From: Pseudanabaena sp. FACHB-2040
Lineage (GTDB): Bacteria > Cyanobacteriota > Cyanobacteriia > Phormidesmidales > Phormidesmidaceae
Length of the DNA stretch: 64,000 nucleotides
Direction of reading: 5' to 3'
Assembly (NCBI RefSeq): GCF_014696715.1
Contig: NZ_JACJQO010000017.1
Location: forward strand, 124,001-188,000
The notes under the pieces are model-generated. The model ran no database searches, had not been told where the DNA came from, and saw only the letters and a list, made by a program, of their open reading frames with translations. The position numbers were made by a program, and so were the translations under genes. Positions 17,182 to 26,317 of this stretch are shown in pieces; the first letter of the stretch is position 1; the number at the start of each line of letters is the position of its first letter.

Positions 17182-17991
17182 ATGGAGAACAATTTGGACT
17201 GGCAAAAGCAGAACTGGCGGCAGCGGGTTCGGTTTTACCTAAAAGATACCGAGACGACAGCGGGACGGTGGTTGAATGGTGCGATCGCATTTCTAATCCT
17301 GCTCTCCTCCGCCATCTTTGTCGTCGAAACCTACCCAATTTCAGAACGCCTCTACAGCTTTCTCAATGTTTTGGACTGGATTATTCTGGTGGGCTTTACC
17401 CTGGAATATTCACTCCGGCTGTGGTCTGCCGAACGGCCGCTGCTCTACGTTTTTAGCCTTTATGGCCTGCTCGATCTGCTGGCGATTCTGCCCTTTTTTG
17501 TGGGCTTTTGGGACGTTCGTTTTATCCGGCTGCTGCGCTGGCTGCGGTTTCTGCGGCTGGTTCGCTTTTTTGAAGATCGAGTGCTGTTTGGCTACATCAG
17601 CGGCACCGACACCCTGATTGTCGCCCGCATCGTCTTTACCCTAGTAGCGATCATCTTTATCTACTCTGGGCTGATTTTTCAGGTGGAACACGGCCAAAAC
17701 CCAGATTTTGGCACCTTTTTAGATGCCGTCTATTTTGCGGTCGCCACCATGACCACAGTCGGCTTTGGCGATGTCACCCCCTTATCCGAAGTCGGTCGGG
17801 GCCTGACTGTGATGATGATTTTGACTGGCGTAGCGCTGATTCCGACCCAAATTGGAGAGCTCATTCGGGAATTTGTTAAAGTCACTCACTCCGTACAAAC
17901 TCTGTGCCAAAGCTGCGATCTTAGGCTCCACGACGCCGATGCTCAGTTCTGCAAACGCTGCGGAGCCCGACTGCCGCCGCCCTCTAGCTAA
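17182..17991 (+). CDS. Voltage-gated-like K+ channel with C-terminal zinc ribbon
   Basis: A 269-residue ion transporter with six transmembrane segments. The S4-like stretch has spaced arginines (FIRLLRWLRFLRLVRFF) near residues 113-129. The pore helix and selectivity filter read TMTTVGFGD near residue 190, the potassium signature. After S6 the tail holds two CXXC pairs (CQSC and CKRC) within about 25 residues, a small zinc ribbon. It sits in the inner membrane. Divergent from the chelatase gene. The zinc ribbon may regulate gating, which is inference. Confidence 0.87.
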   Translation: MENNLDWQKQNWRQRVRFYLKDTETTAGRWLNGAIAFLILLSSAIFVVETYPISERLYSFLNVLDWIILVGFTLEYSLRLWSAERPLLYVFSLYGLLDLLAILPFFVGFWDVRFIRLLRWLRFLRLVRFFEDRVLFGYISGTDTLIVARIVFTLVAIIFIYSGLIFQVEHGQNPDFGTFLDAVYFAVATMTTVGFGDVTPLSEVGRGLTVMMILTGVALIPTQIGELIREFVKVTHSVQTLCQSCDLRLHDADAQFCKRCGARLPPPSS

Positions 17992-18079
17992 CCCGTAGCC
18001 AAATTTTTAGAGCCCCGTTGCCGCTTTCGCAAAGCCTGCTAACCTGAAAGTCTGAATCCTGCTAATCGTTACTTTTGCA

Positions 18080-18694
18080 GTGAAAACACAAAAGGTGTTG
18101 GCACCATTCGAACTGCTCTGGGCACTGATTGGGCTAGTCCTAACCATTGCCGCTACCTGGATGGAAACGTTCATCCTCAATGCTCCCTGGGATTGGAGCC
18201 AGACCGGGCTGCGGGTGCAGTCGCTAGGCGTGACCTTTCAGGTCGGGGCCGTCCTGCTGACCGGGTGCCTAGGCGGCAAAAACGCGGCAGCGCTGTCTCA
18301 AATTGCCTACTTGTTTTTGGGGCTAATCCTGTTTCAGGTCTTTGAGCTGCCGGTCTTTACTCAGGGTGGCGGCCTTAGCTACGTCCGCGAACCCGGCTTT
18401 GGCTACCTGATTGGCTTTGTTCCGGCAGGCTGGATCTGCGGCTACCTGGCCTTTCGATCTGCTCCCAAAATTGAAACGCTGGCCTACAGCAGCGTGTGCG
18501 GCCTAGGCATGATTCACGGCTGTGGGCTGGCCTACCTGACGCTGGCCTCGCTGCTAGGCTGGCTGCAAACGACCAGCGCCTCCTACTGGGATCTATTGCT
18601 AACCTACTCCATTCAGCCGCTGCCTGGGCAACTGGCTGTAGTGTGTGCCGTAGCTGTGATAGCCTTTGTGATGCGGCATCTCCTGTTTTATTAG
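18080..18694 (+). CDS. bioY: Biotin transporter S component BioY
   Basis: A 204-residue membrane protein with about six helices. The segment FTQGGGLSYVREPGFGYLIGF near residue 95 is the BioY signature that forms the biotin site. It starts at a GTG. BioY proteins work with EcfA/EcfT or alone; no energising subunits adjoin, though an ECF-type ATPase lies at 1443. lspA starts only 6 bp after its stop, so the two are almost certainly co-transcribed. The gap before the gene follows the K+ channel on the same strand, so a longer transcript is possible. Confidence 0.87.
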   Translation: MKTQKVLAPFELLWALIGLVLTIAATWMETFILNAPWDWSQTGLRVQSLGVTFQVGAVLLTGCLGGKNAAALSQIAYLFLGLILFQVFELPVFTQGGGLSYVREPGFGYLIGFVPAGWICGYLAFRSAPKIETLAYSSVCGLGMIHGCGLAYLTLASLLGWLQTTSASYWDLLLTYSIQPLPGQLAVVCAVAVIAFVMRHLLFY

Positions 18695-18700
18695 AGGGCT

Positions 18701-19219
18701 ATGAGCGTTCGCAATCACCTATTTTGGGTTGCCGCAGTGGCAAGCTTGGTAGCAGATCAGATCACCAAGCGCTGGATTCTCAGCACCTTCGAGTTGACCA
18801 ACCCACCTCAAACCGTGGCGATCTGGCCCGGGGTCTTTCATTTCACCTATGTCACTAACACCGGTGCAGCCTTTAGCCTGTTCAGTGAAAATGGTGAATG
18901 GCTGAAGTGGCTGTCGCTGCTGGTCAGCCTGGGGCTGGTGGCTCTGGGCCTCTGGGCTAACCTACCGAACCGTTGGGAGCAGGCAGGCTATGGGTTTATT
19001 TTGGGGGGAGCCCTCGGCAACGGCATCGACCGTCTCCTGGCCGGGGAAGTCGTTGACTTTTTGGATTTTCGCCTGATCCAGTTCCCTATTTTCAATCTTG
19101 CCGATGTCTTTATCAACATTGGTATCATCTGTTTGCTGGTGGCGGCCTTCGTGTATCCGCCCAAGGCCAACGGCAACGGCTCTGGTCATGGTGGTAGCAG
19201 TAATCCCACTGGCAAGTAG
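18701..19219 (+). CDS. lspA: Lipoprotein signal peptidase (signal peptidase II)
   Basis: A 172-residue inner-membrane aspartyl protease that cleaves prolipoprotein signal peptides. Four hydrophobic segments are visible. The two catalytic aspartates are in GGALGNGIDRL and FNLADVFINIG, and the VTNTGAAFSL segment is the conserved TNxGAAFS box. The C-terminus is Gly/Asn/Ser-rich. It begins 6 bp after bioY and lies 72 bp before the PBP gene. A TPR lipoprotein with a lipobox at 41091 would be a substrate. Confidence 0.95.
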   Translation: MSVRNHLFWVAAVASLVADQITKRWILSTFELTNPPQTVAIWPGVFHFTYVTNTGAAFSLFSENGEWLKWLSLLVSLGLVALGLWANLPNRWEQAGYGFILGGALGNGIDRLLAGEVVDFLDFRLIQFPIFNLADVFINIGIICLLVAAFVYPPKANGNGSGHGGSSNPTGK

Positions 19220-19291
19220 CAAACTGGAGAAAATCAGTTAGTAAGGAAGCTGTTCTAGCGCTAGCGATTAGAATAGGTCAGTACCCCCCGG

Positions 19292-21571
19292 TTGGGATCC
19301 GCTCCATCGATGACGCCGCAATCGCCGCCACCCCCGCCTCGTACGGTTCTGGGAAAGATTACCCAGGCGTTTCAGGCCGCCCAGGCCCAGGTTGATTTCT
19401 CTAAGCTGGCCCTCAAGAAGGGGGCTCGTAATGCCACCTTGCAGGTGACTACGGGCGACCAGGAAGCCGTTTACCCGCTGCTGGGCGAACATTACATCCT
19501 AGGGCGTAGCTCTCAGCAGAGCGACATCGTTGTGCGTAGCCCGATTGTTAGTCAGGTACACGTGACCTTGACGCGCGATCGCAACCTTCCTGGCGAGCCC
19601 TTTGTCCTCAAAGATCGGGACTCGACTAACGGAGTCTATCGGGGCAAAAAGAAACTCAAAAAGACCATCTTGAACCACGGTGACCTGATCACCCTGGGGC
19701 CACCCGAGCTGACCGATGCCGTTACACTGCGCTACATTGATCCGCCCCCCTGGTACGTGCAGACTGCTCGCTACGGTCTCTACGGCTTTACTGGGCTTTC
19801 CCTGGCAGTAGGCACCTGGATTGTCGCCCTAGAGTGGCCCAAAATCCCCATACGACCGTTGCCAGAGTCGGTGCAGGGTCCTGTCGTGATCTATGCCCAG
19901 GAAGATGGGCAGTCGATACCCCTGCGGCAGCAGGTTACCCAGGCTCATCGGGAACAGGCTCGCATCTCTGATTTTTCGCCCTATCTGCCTCGGGCCGTCA
20001 TGGCCTCAGAAGACTCTCGCTATAACTGGCACCTGGGGGTTGACCCGATTGGCACCCTGCGAGCGGCGCTGGCCAACGTGCGTGGTGGCGAGATCCTCGA
20101 GGGCGGCAGCACCATTACTCAGCAGCTAGCCCGCAGTATCTACCGGGAATATGTAGGCACCGAAGATTCGGCTGCTCGTAAAATCCGCGAGGCCGTCGTA
20201 GCGCTAAAGCTAGAGACGTTTTACAGCAAAGACGACCTGATGCGGCTTTACCTGAACCGGGTGTTTTTGGGCAACAACCTGTACGGTTTTGAAGATGCTG
20301 CTCGGTTCTACTTCGACAAATCTTCCGCCGATCTCAACCTGTCAGAAGCGGCGACACTGGTGGGCATTTTGCCAGCCCCCAATGCCTTTAACCCGGTGCA
20401 AGACTACGAAGCTGCCGTTGATTTCCGCGATCGGGTGCTAACTCGCATGGTGACTCTGGGCATGGTCAGCCAGGAAGAGGCTCGCCGCGCCCGTCGTACC
20501 CGCATTGAGATCAGCCCTAAGGCCCGCGAGCAGCTACAGAGCACTCGGGCTCCCTTTTTCTATAGCTATGTCTTTGACGAGCTCGATCAGGTTTTGGGCT
20601 CCTCCCTGGCGCGAGAAGGCAATTTCATCGTGCTGACCTCGCTGAACCTGGATATGCAGGCTGAGGCCGAAGCTACCCTGCGAGAAGCTGTGGCTACCGC
20701 CGGTCAAGAACAGGCGTTTACAGAGGGGGCGATTGTCACCCTAGACACAACAAGCGGGGCGATTCAGGCACTGGTGGGTGGGGTAGACTACCAGACCAGC
20801 CAGTTTAACCGGGCCTCCCAAGCCCTGCGCCAGCCCGGATCGACCTTTAAGGTGTTTGCCTACGCCTCGGCCCTAGAGCAGGGAGCCAGTCCAGGTCAGA
20901 CCTATAGCTGCAGCAACTTAGTTTCGGGGGGGCAGGAGTTTCAGGGCTGCCGCTCGGGCTCGGGGGCGCTAGATATGTACGCTGCTATGGCCCGCTCTGA
21001 GAACGTGGTGGCGATACGGATTGCCGAAGAAGCCGGTCTAGGTAACGTGATCCAGACGGCTGAGCGGTTGGGCATTGAGTCGGAGCTCAACCCCACGCCG
21101 GGGCTAGTGCTGGGGGAGAGCGAGGTCACGCCGCTGGAGATCACAGGGTCGTTTGCTGCGATCGCAAACAACGGCATTTGGAATCGGCCCCACGGCGTCA
21201 TGCAGGTGCTCGACAGCAGCGACTGTATCAACCCCCAAGATTTCAGTACCTGCCGCGTGATCTACGAGTTTGGTCAGGCGGGAGATGGCCAGATTGAGGC
21301 CCTACCAGCGCCCGTCGCCAGTACTCTAGTCGGGCTGCTCCAGGGCGTGGTGCAGGGAGGCACAGGCCGCAGCGCCTTTTTAGGTCTGGGGGAAGGGGGC
21401 AAGACCGGCACCACCAACGACAACCGGGATCTGTGGTTTATCGGGTTTGTCCCCGGCTACAACCTGACTACAGGGGTTTGGTTGGGCAACGACGACAACT
21501 CTTCCACTGATGGCAGCAGCGGCCAAGCCGCTGCCGTCTGGGGGAACTACATGCGGCAAATCGTGCGCTAG
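19292..21571 (+). CDS. Class A penicillin-binding protein with N-terminal FHA domain
   Basis: A 759-residue bifunctional peptidoglycan synthase. Domain order: FHA phosphothreonine-binding domain at about 45-145 (YILGRSSQQSDIVVRSPIVS, with RDSTNGVY); transmembrane helix near 162-180; GT51 glycosyltransferase at about 205-380 (EDSRYNWHLGVD, GGSTITQQLAR); transpeptidase at about 450-740 with RQPGSTFKVF (SXXK), ARSENVV (SXN) and GKTGTTNDN (KTG). The FHA precedes the membrane segment, so it is cytoplasmic and could tie wall synthesis to Ser/Thr kinase signalling. FHA-PBP fusions exist in cyanobacteria. It follows lspA on the same strand. Confidence 0.92.
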   Translation: MGSAPSMTPQSPPPPPRTVLGKITQAFQAAQAQVDFSKLALKKGARNATLQVTTGDQEAVYPLLGEHYILGRSSQQSDIVVRSPIVSQVHVTLTRDRNLPGEPFVLKDRDSTNGVYRGKKKLKKTILNHGDLITLGPPELTDAVTLRYIDPPPWYVQTARYGLYGFTGLSLAVGTWIVALEWPKIPIRPLPESVQGPVVIYAQEDGQSIPLRQQVTQAHREQARISDFSPYLPRAVMASEDSRYNWHLGVDPIGTLRAALANVRGGEILEGGSTITQQLARSIYREYVGTEDSAARKIREAVVALKLETFYSKDDLMRLYLNRVFLGNNLYGFEDAARFYFDKSSADLNLSEAATLVGILPAPNAFNPVQDYEAAVDFRDRVLTRMVTLGMVSQEEARRARRTRIEISPKAREQLQSTRAPFFYSYVFDELDQVLGSSLAREGNFIVLTSLNLDMQAEAEATLREAVATAGQEQAFTEGAIVTLDTTSGAIQALVGGVDYQTSQFNRASQALRQPGSTFKVFAYASALEQGASPGQTYSCSNLVSGGQEFQGCRSGSGALDMYAAMARSENVVAIRIAEEAGLGNVIQTAERLGIESELNPTPGLVLGESEVTPLEITGSFAAIANNGIWNRPHGVMQVLDSSDCINPQDFSTCRVIYEFGQAGDGQIEALPAPVASTLVGLLQGVVQGGTGRSAFLGLGEGGKTGTTNDNRDLWFIGFVPGYNLTTGVWLGNDDNSSTDGSSGQAAAVWGNYMRQIVR

Positions 21572-21706
21572 TCCGCGTGAGCTAATCCGCAGAGGTTAAT
21601 CTATAGGCTAGGTGCCCTAGCGGCTCATTCCGAAGACTTATAGGCAGTAGAGCAAATCTGCTGCCCAATTTAAGTATGCTGAGCTTGAGTCGGTCAGGGG
21701 GTTCAC

Positions 21707-23653
21707 ATGGAATTTTCAGCCAGTTACCGACATTTTCCGGGCTATGTGCTGGTTCTAGACCAGCAGGGCCAGATTCTCGACGCCAGCCAGGACTGGCTAA
21801 ACCAGTTGAGGTATCCACCTGAACAGGTATTGGGCCGAGTTTGGACTGAGCGGGTGGCCGAATTTGACCGGCCCCAGGCAGAGGCGCTGCTGCACCGTTG
21901 TGGCCAGGGTGAGCTGGTGCGATCGCAACCACTTTGCTTCATCACAGCAACCGGCGCAACCCTAGCGGTAACGGTTTGCGCCAATCTCCAGCCCCAGCCC
22001 GCCGAGGTCAGTTTTTTGCTTCTGCTGACAGCGGTCGATGTGCCTACCGCAGATCAAGTTTTGCAGGCGTTTGATGATCCCTTCCGGCGGTTGGTTGAGA
22101 ACATTCCCCAGGTTTTTTGGGTGCACGATCCGGTTACCCATAGCACCCTCTACCTCAGCCCCGCCTACGAAACGATTTGGGGGCGGCCCTGCCAAGAAGT
22201 CTATGACAATACCCTGACCTTTTCGGAGAGCGTGCATCCAGAGGATCGCGATCGCGTTCGTACCGCGCTTCAGGCTGAGTGGGAAGAGAGTAAGCCCTTT
22301 AACCAGGAGTACCGGATCATTCGCCCAGATGGAGAAATCCGCTGGATTCGTGACAGGGCATTTTTGAGCAGCAATGAGAGCCAGGAGATCGATCGAATTT
22401 TTGGCCTCGCCGCCGACATCACCGAACAAAAGCAGGCAGAAGAACTGCTCAACAGCCTGATGATCAAAACAGGCGCAGTAGCAGGCCAAGACTTTTTTCC
22501 AGTCTTAGCTCAACAGCTGGCCACAGCGCTAGCGGTGCCCTATGTGGTGATCACTGAGTATCGCCAGGGAATGCTGCGGACATTGGCGGCCTGGATAGAC
22601 GAGCATCTTCACCCCAACCTGTCTTACCCCCTAGAGCAAACGCCTTGCGAAATCGTTATGAAGGAGGGGTACTACTACTGCCCTGAGCACGTCAGTCGGC
22701 AGTTTCCCTATGCCCCTTTTCTAGCAGAGTGGCAGTCTCTTGCTTATATGGGAGTTGCCTTGCAGGACAATCGGGGGCAGTCTATGGGCCATCTGTGCAT
22801 TTTGTCTCGCCACCCACTACCCCAGCCCGAGTATTGCGAAGCACTGCTGCGCCTCTTTGCCATCCGAGCCGTGACCGAGCTGCAGCGCCAGCGGGTAGAG
22901 ATTGCCCTACAGCAGCTCAACACTGGGCTAGAAGCGCGGGTGCAGCAGCGCACAGCTCAGCTAGAAGCCGTTAATCGAGAACTTGAGTCGTTTTCCTACT
23001 CGGTATCTCACGATCTGCGGGCACCGCTGCGGCACATTCGGGGCTTTATCGATATGCTCAGTGAGCACCTGCAACCCACCGCTGCCGACCCCACCACGGC
23101 CCACTACCTAAACACCATCCAAAATAGCGCCCACAAGATGGACCAGCTGATTGAAGGACTGCTAGCCCTCTCACGGGTGGGTCGCCGCCAGCTTAAGCGC
23201 CAGCCCATTGAGCTTAATGGGCTGGTAGACAGTGCGATCGCACTGCTCTCTCCCCCCAATACAGCTGCTGCTAATGCCGTCTTTAGCGTCGCTAAACTGC
23301 CTGTGGTTGAAGGCGATCCGAGCCTACTGCAGCAAGTCTTTAGCAACCTGATTGACAACGCGCTCAAGTTTAGCCAGCACCGCCAGCCCGCCAGAATCGA
23401 AATTGGCGTCTTGCCCGATCAAACCCTCTACGTGCGAGACAACGGGGTTGGCTTTGCCATGGATCAGGCCGATCGGCTCTTTAGCCCCTTTCAGCAGCTC
23501 CATAGCCGAGGAAAGTTTGGCGGTATGGGCCTGGGCCTAGCGGTTGTGCAGCGAATTATTCAGCGGCATGGCGGTGAGATCTGGGCTGAGAGCCAGCCAG
23601 AGCAGGGCACTACCTTCTTCTTCAAACTCCCTGAAACTATCGCGCCAGAGTAG
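21707..23653 (+). CDS. PAS-PAS-GAF sensor histidine kinase
   Basis: A 648-residue soluble kinase. A first PAS domain covers about 10-100, and a second PAS with PAC covers about 125-245 (VFWVHDPVTHSTLYLSPAYETIWGR; IRWIRDRAFL). A GAF-like domain covers about 250-400. A short coiled coil precedes HisKA, with the phospho-His in SYSVSHDLRAPLRHIRGF near residue 430. The HATPase domain has FSNLIDNALKFS, RDNGVGFAM and GMGLGLAVVQRI. No transmembrane helix, so it is cytoplasmic. The C-terminal type resembles phytochrome-like kinases, but no bilin cysteine is evident. It lies 228 bp before a receiver-GGDEF-EAL gene on the same strand, a plausible partner. Confidence 0.88.
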   Translation: MEFSASYRHFPGYVLVLDQQGQILDASQDWLNQLRYPPEQVLGRVWTERVAEFDRPQAEALLHRCGQGELVRSQPLCFITATGATLAVTVCANLQPQPAEVSFLLLLTAVDVPTADQVLQAFDDPFRRLVENIPQVFWVHDPVTHSTLYLSPAYETIWGRPCQEVYDNTLTFSESVHPEDRDRVRTALQAEWEESKPFNQEYRIIRPDGEIRWIRDRAFLSSNESQEIDRIFGLAADITEQKQAEELLNSLMIKTGAVAGQDFFPVLAQQLATALAVPYVVITEYRQGMLRTLAAWIDEHLHPNLSYPLEQTPCEIVMKEGYYYCPEHVSRQFPYAPFLAEWQSLAYMGVALQDNRGQSMGHLCILSRHPLPQPEYCEALLRLFAIRAVTELQRQRVEIALQQLNTGLEARVQQRTAQLEAVNRELESFSYSVSHDLRAPLRHIRGFIDMLSEHLQPTAADPTTAHYLNTIQNSAHKMDQLIEGLLALSRVGRRQLKRQPIELNGLVDSAIALLSPPNTAAANAVFSVAKLPVVEGDPSLLQQVFSNLIDNALKFSQHRQPARIEIGVLPDQTLYVRDNGVGFAMDQADRLFSPFQQLHSRGKFGGMGLGLAVVQRIIQRHGGEIWAESQPEQGTTFFFKLPETIAPE

Positions 23654-23881
23654 AGCCAGACAGACTCAAAGCGCTAAAGAAGTTCACAAATCTCGAATTC
23701 TGACCGACACAGCTGAATTTAGCCAAAAACCAACCTTTGGGAATTTGTAGAAGCTTGCAACATTTTCTATGTTTAATTCATCGTGTCCAAGGGTTTTCTA
23801 AAGTAGAACGATCGGCCATCTTTTAAGACAGCATGGCCCAGCTGCCTCGCCTGCTCCGCTCTCCCTGCAGATCCCCCCATC

Positions 23882-26317
23882 TTGCATAGGCATCATTCAA
23901 TGAATCGGCTTAATTCTGCGCTGTACCCTGCTGAAGGGAACCCTTGCCCTTTTCAGAGCCCATCTTCTCTGCATCTGCTGATTGTTGAAGATGCCCCTGA
24001 AGATGTAGAGCTAGTCGTACACGTTCTCAAAACCGCTGATATTCAATTCACCTTTGACGTAGCCGATACCCTTGAGGGCTGTCGGATCTGCCTGGCCGAT
24101 CATCGCTATGACGCTGTTTTAGCCGATTATCGGCTGCCGTCATTGCAGGCTCCTCAAGTGCTGGACTTGCTGCTGCAGTCTTACCAAGATCTGCCCTTTA
24201 TTTTAGTGACCGGCAGCTTGGGCGAAGAAGCAGCGGTAGACTGCATCAAGGCGGGCATGACCGACTATGTTCTAAAAGATCGCTTATTTCGCCTGCCCAC
24301 TGTGCTGCAGCGGGCTTTGGCTGAGTGGGCGCTGCGACAACAGCAAAAGCAGGCCCTCAGTCGCCTTGAACAAAATGCTTGGCGAGAGTCGATCCTTAAC
24401 CGCATCGTCAAGGCCATGCGGGAAACCCTGCTCCTCGACGAGGTGCTGCAAAGCACCGCCGACCAGCTACAGCAGGCGCTTGCCGTTAGTCAGTGCCTGA
24501 TTTTGCGGCCCCACGAGCAGCAGATGCAGGTTCAGTACCTCAGTCAAAGACTGGCTCAAGGAGATGACTTGCCTCCTGCCCTGCCCGATCAGCTTGGTTT
24601 GCAACCTAGGCCAGACCCATTCCATATCCTGCTGTTTGCTGAGGCTCCCTTAACGCTGCAAATCCTGGATGATGAGTCTCCGCAATGGCACAAAGCATTT
24701 AGGGCGGCGGGGGTGCGATCGCTCATTGGGGTGCCGCTGGTGTATCAGCAGCGCTATCTGGGAGCTATTTGTCTGCAGCAGACAGACCATCAGCGTCAAT
24801 GGTCTGAATCGGAGATTATGCTGGTACAGGCTGTGGCCGATCAGTGCGCCATTGCCATTCATCAGGCGGAGCTCTATCAGCAGGCCCAGATTGAGCTGGA
24901 GCAGCGACGACGAGCCGAAGCCCAACTGCGCCACGATGCCTTTCACGATACCCTCACTGGCCTGCCCAACCGGGCTCTGTTTATTGATCGCTTGAGCCAC
25001 GCCCTGCAGCTCTCTCGGCGGCGCACCTCAGAAGATCGCCAGCGCCACCCCCACGACTTTGCCGTGCTCTTTCTCGATCTAGACGATTTTAAGGTGGTCA
25101 ACGACAGTCTCAGCCACTATGCGGGCGATTACCTGCTGAGCGTCATGGCCCAGCGCCTGAGCACCTGTCTTAGAACTGGAGACACCTTGGCTCGTTTGGG
25201 CGGCGACGAGTTCTCGATTCTGCTGGAAGACGTGGATGCCCTCACGACCGTTATTGATGTGATTGATGAGATTCAATCTGTTTTAAAGCTGCCGCTGCTG
25301 CTAGAGAATACTGAGGTCTTTGTTAGTGCCAGCATTGGTGTGGTGCTCAACAATTCCCACTACACCCAACCCTCCGAGCTCTTGCGAGATGCCGAAATTG
25401 CGATGTACCGGGCCAAACACGCTGGGCCCGGCCGTTATCAGGTGTTTGACACTTCTATGCACCTGCAGGTGAGCCGTCGCCTGAAGCTGGAGAACAGCCT
25501 GCGGCGGGCAATTGAGCGGCAGGAGCTGTGGGTGGCCTATCAGCCCATTGTGGATTTGAGCCGTCATCAGGTGGTTGGCTTTGAAGCCCTGGTTCGCTGG
25601 AATCACCCGCTGCACGGGCAGATCTCCCCAGTCGAATTTATTCCCATCGCTGAGCACACAGGCCTAATCATTCCTTTGGGGCTGTGGGTTTTAGAGCATG
25701 CCTGTGTGCAGCTTCAGCATTGGCGCGAGCAGACTGCCGCCAGTAACGAGCTGACCATAAGTATTAACTTATCTGGCAAGCAGTTTGCCCAACCCGATCT
25801 GATTGAGCGAATCGACGAGATTTTACGCCAAACTCAGCTGACGGGCTCGGCATTGAAGCTGGAGGTGACTGAGTCGGTGCTGATCGAGAATGAGGAGATT
25901 GCCGCTCAAACGCTACACCAACTGCGACATCGCGGCATCGAGGTGTGCATTGATGACTTTGGCACCGGCTATTCCTCCTTGAGCTATCTGCATCGGTTTC
26001 CGGTCGATGTCTTGAAAATTGATCGATCCTTCGTCTCTAGTATTTCTGCCCGCCCAGAAAACCAGGAAGTGGTCAAGGCCATTTTGAGCCTAGGGCTTAA
26101 TTTGGGGCTGACGGTGGTTGCCGAAGGCGTAGAAACCCCAGAGGAGCTGCAATTTTTGCAGAGACAGCAGTGCGAGCAGGCTCAGGGCTACTGGTTTGCG
26201 CCACCGCTGGCAGCGGCTCAGGCCGAAGACATGCTACACCCCGCGTATGCCCAGCACCCGACTTACCAGTTAGAGGGGGCATCAGCGCCGCCGCACCTTA
26301 CTGACCATCTTGCGTGA
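23882..26317 (+). CDS. Receiver-GAF-GGDEF-EAL cyclic-di-GMP protein
   Basis: An 811-residue protein. The receiver (about 30-150) has the phospho-acceptor Asp in AVLADYRLPS and Lys in DYVLKDR. A GAF domain lies at about 175-320. The GGDEF domain (about 350-520) has HDTLTGLPNRALF and the active RLGGDEF, with an inhibitory I-site RTGD five residues before it. The EAL domain (about 545-790) has GFEALVRW, KLEVTES, DDFGTGYSSL and EGVETPEE, so both catalytic halves look intact. It could make and degrade c-di-GMP under phosphorylation by the kinase upstream. The 3' end overlaps the convergent nurA-like gene by 36 bp. The starting codon at 23882 is TTG; an ATG at 23900 is equally possible. Confidence 0.9.
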   Translation: MHRHHSMNRLNSALYPAEGNPCPFQSPSSLHLLIVEDAPEDVELVVHVLKTADIQFTFDVADTLEGCRICLADHRYDAVLADYRLPSLQAPQVLDLLLQSYQDLPFILVTGSLGEEAAVDCIKAGMTDYVLKDRLFRLPTVLQRALAEWALRQQQKQALSRLEQNAWRESILNRIVKAMRETLLLDEVLQSTADQLQQALAVSQCLILRPHEQQMQVQYLSQRLAQGDDLPPALPDQLGLQPRPDPFHILLFAEAPLTLQILDDESPQWHKAFRAAGVRSLIGVPLVYQQRYLGAICLQQTDHQRQWSESEIMLVQAVADQCAIAIHQAELYQQAQIELEQRRRAEAQLRHDAFHDTLTGLPNRALFIDRLSHALQLSRRRTSEDRQRHPHDFAVLFLDLDDFKVVNDSLSHYAGDYLLSVMAQRLSTCLRTGDTLARLGGDEFSILLEDVDALTTVIDVIDEIQSVLKLPLLLENTEVFVSASIGVVLNNSHYTQPSELLRDAEIAMYRAKHAGPGRYQVFDTSMHLQVSRRLKLENSLRRAIERQELWVAYQPIVDLSRHQVVGFEALVRWNHPLHGQISPVEFIPIAEHTGLIIPLGLWVLEHACVQLQHWREQTAASNELTISINLSGKQFAQPDLIERIDEILRQTQLTGSALKLEVTESVLIENEEIAAQTLHQLRHRGIEVCIDDFGTGYSSLSYLHRFPVDVLKIDRSFVSSISARPENQEVVKAILSLGLNLGLTVVAEGVETPEELQFLQRQQCEQAQGYWFAPPLAAAQAEDMLHPAYAQHPTYQLEGASAPPHLTDHLA

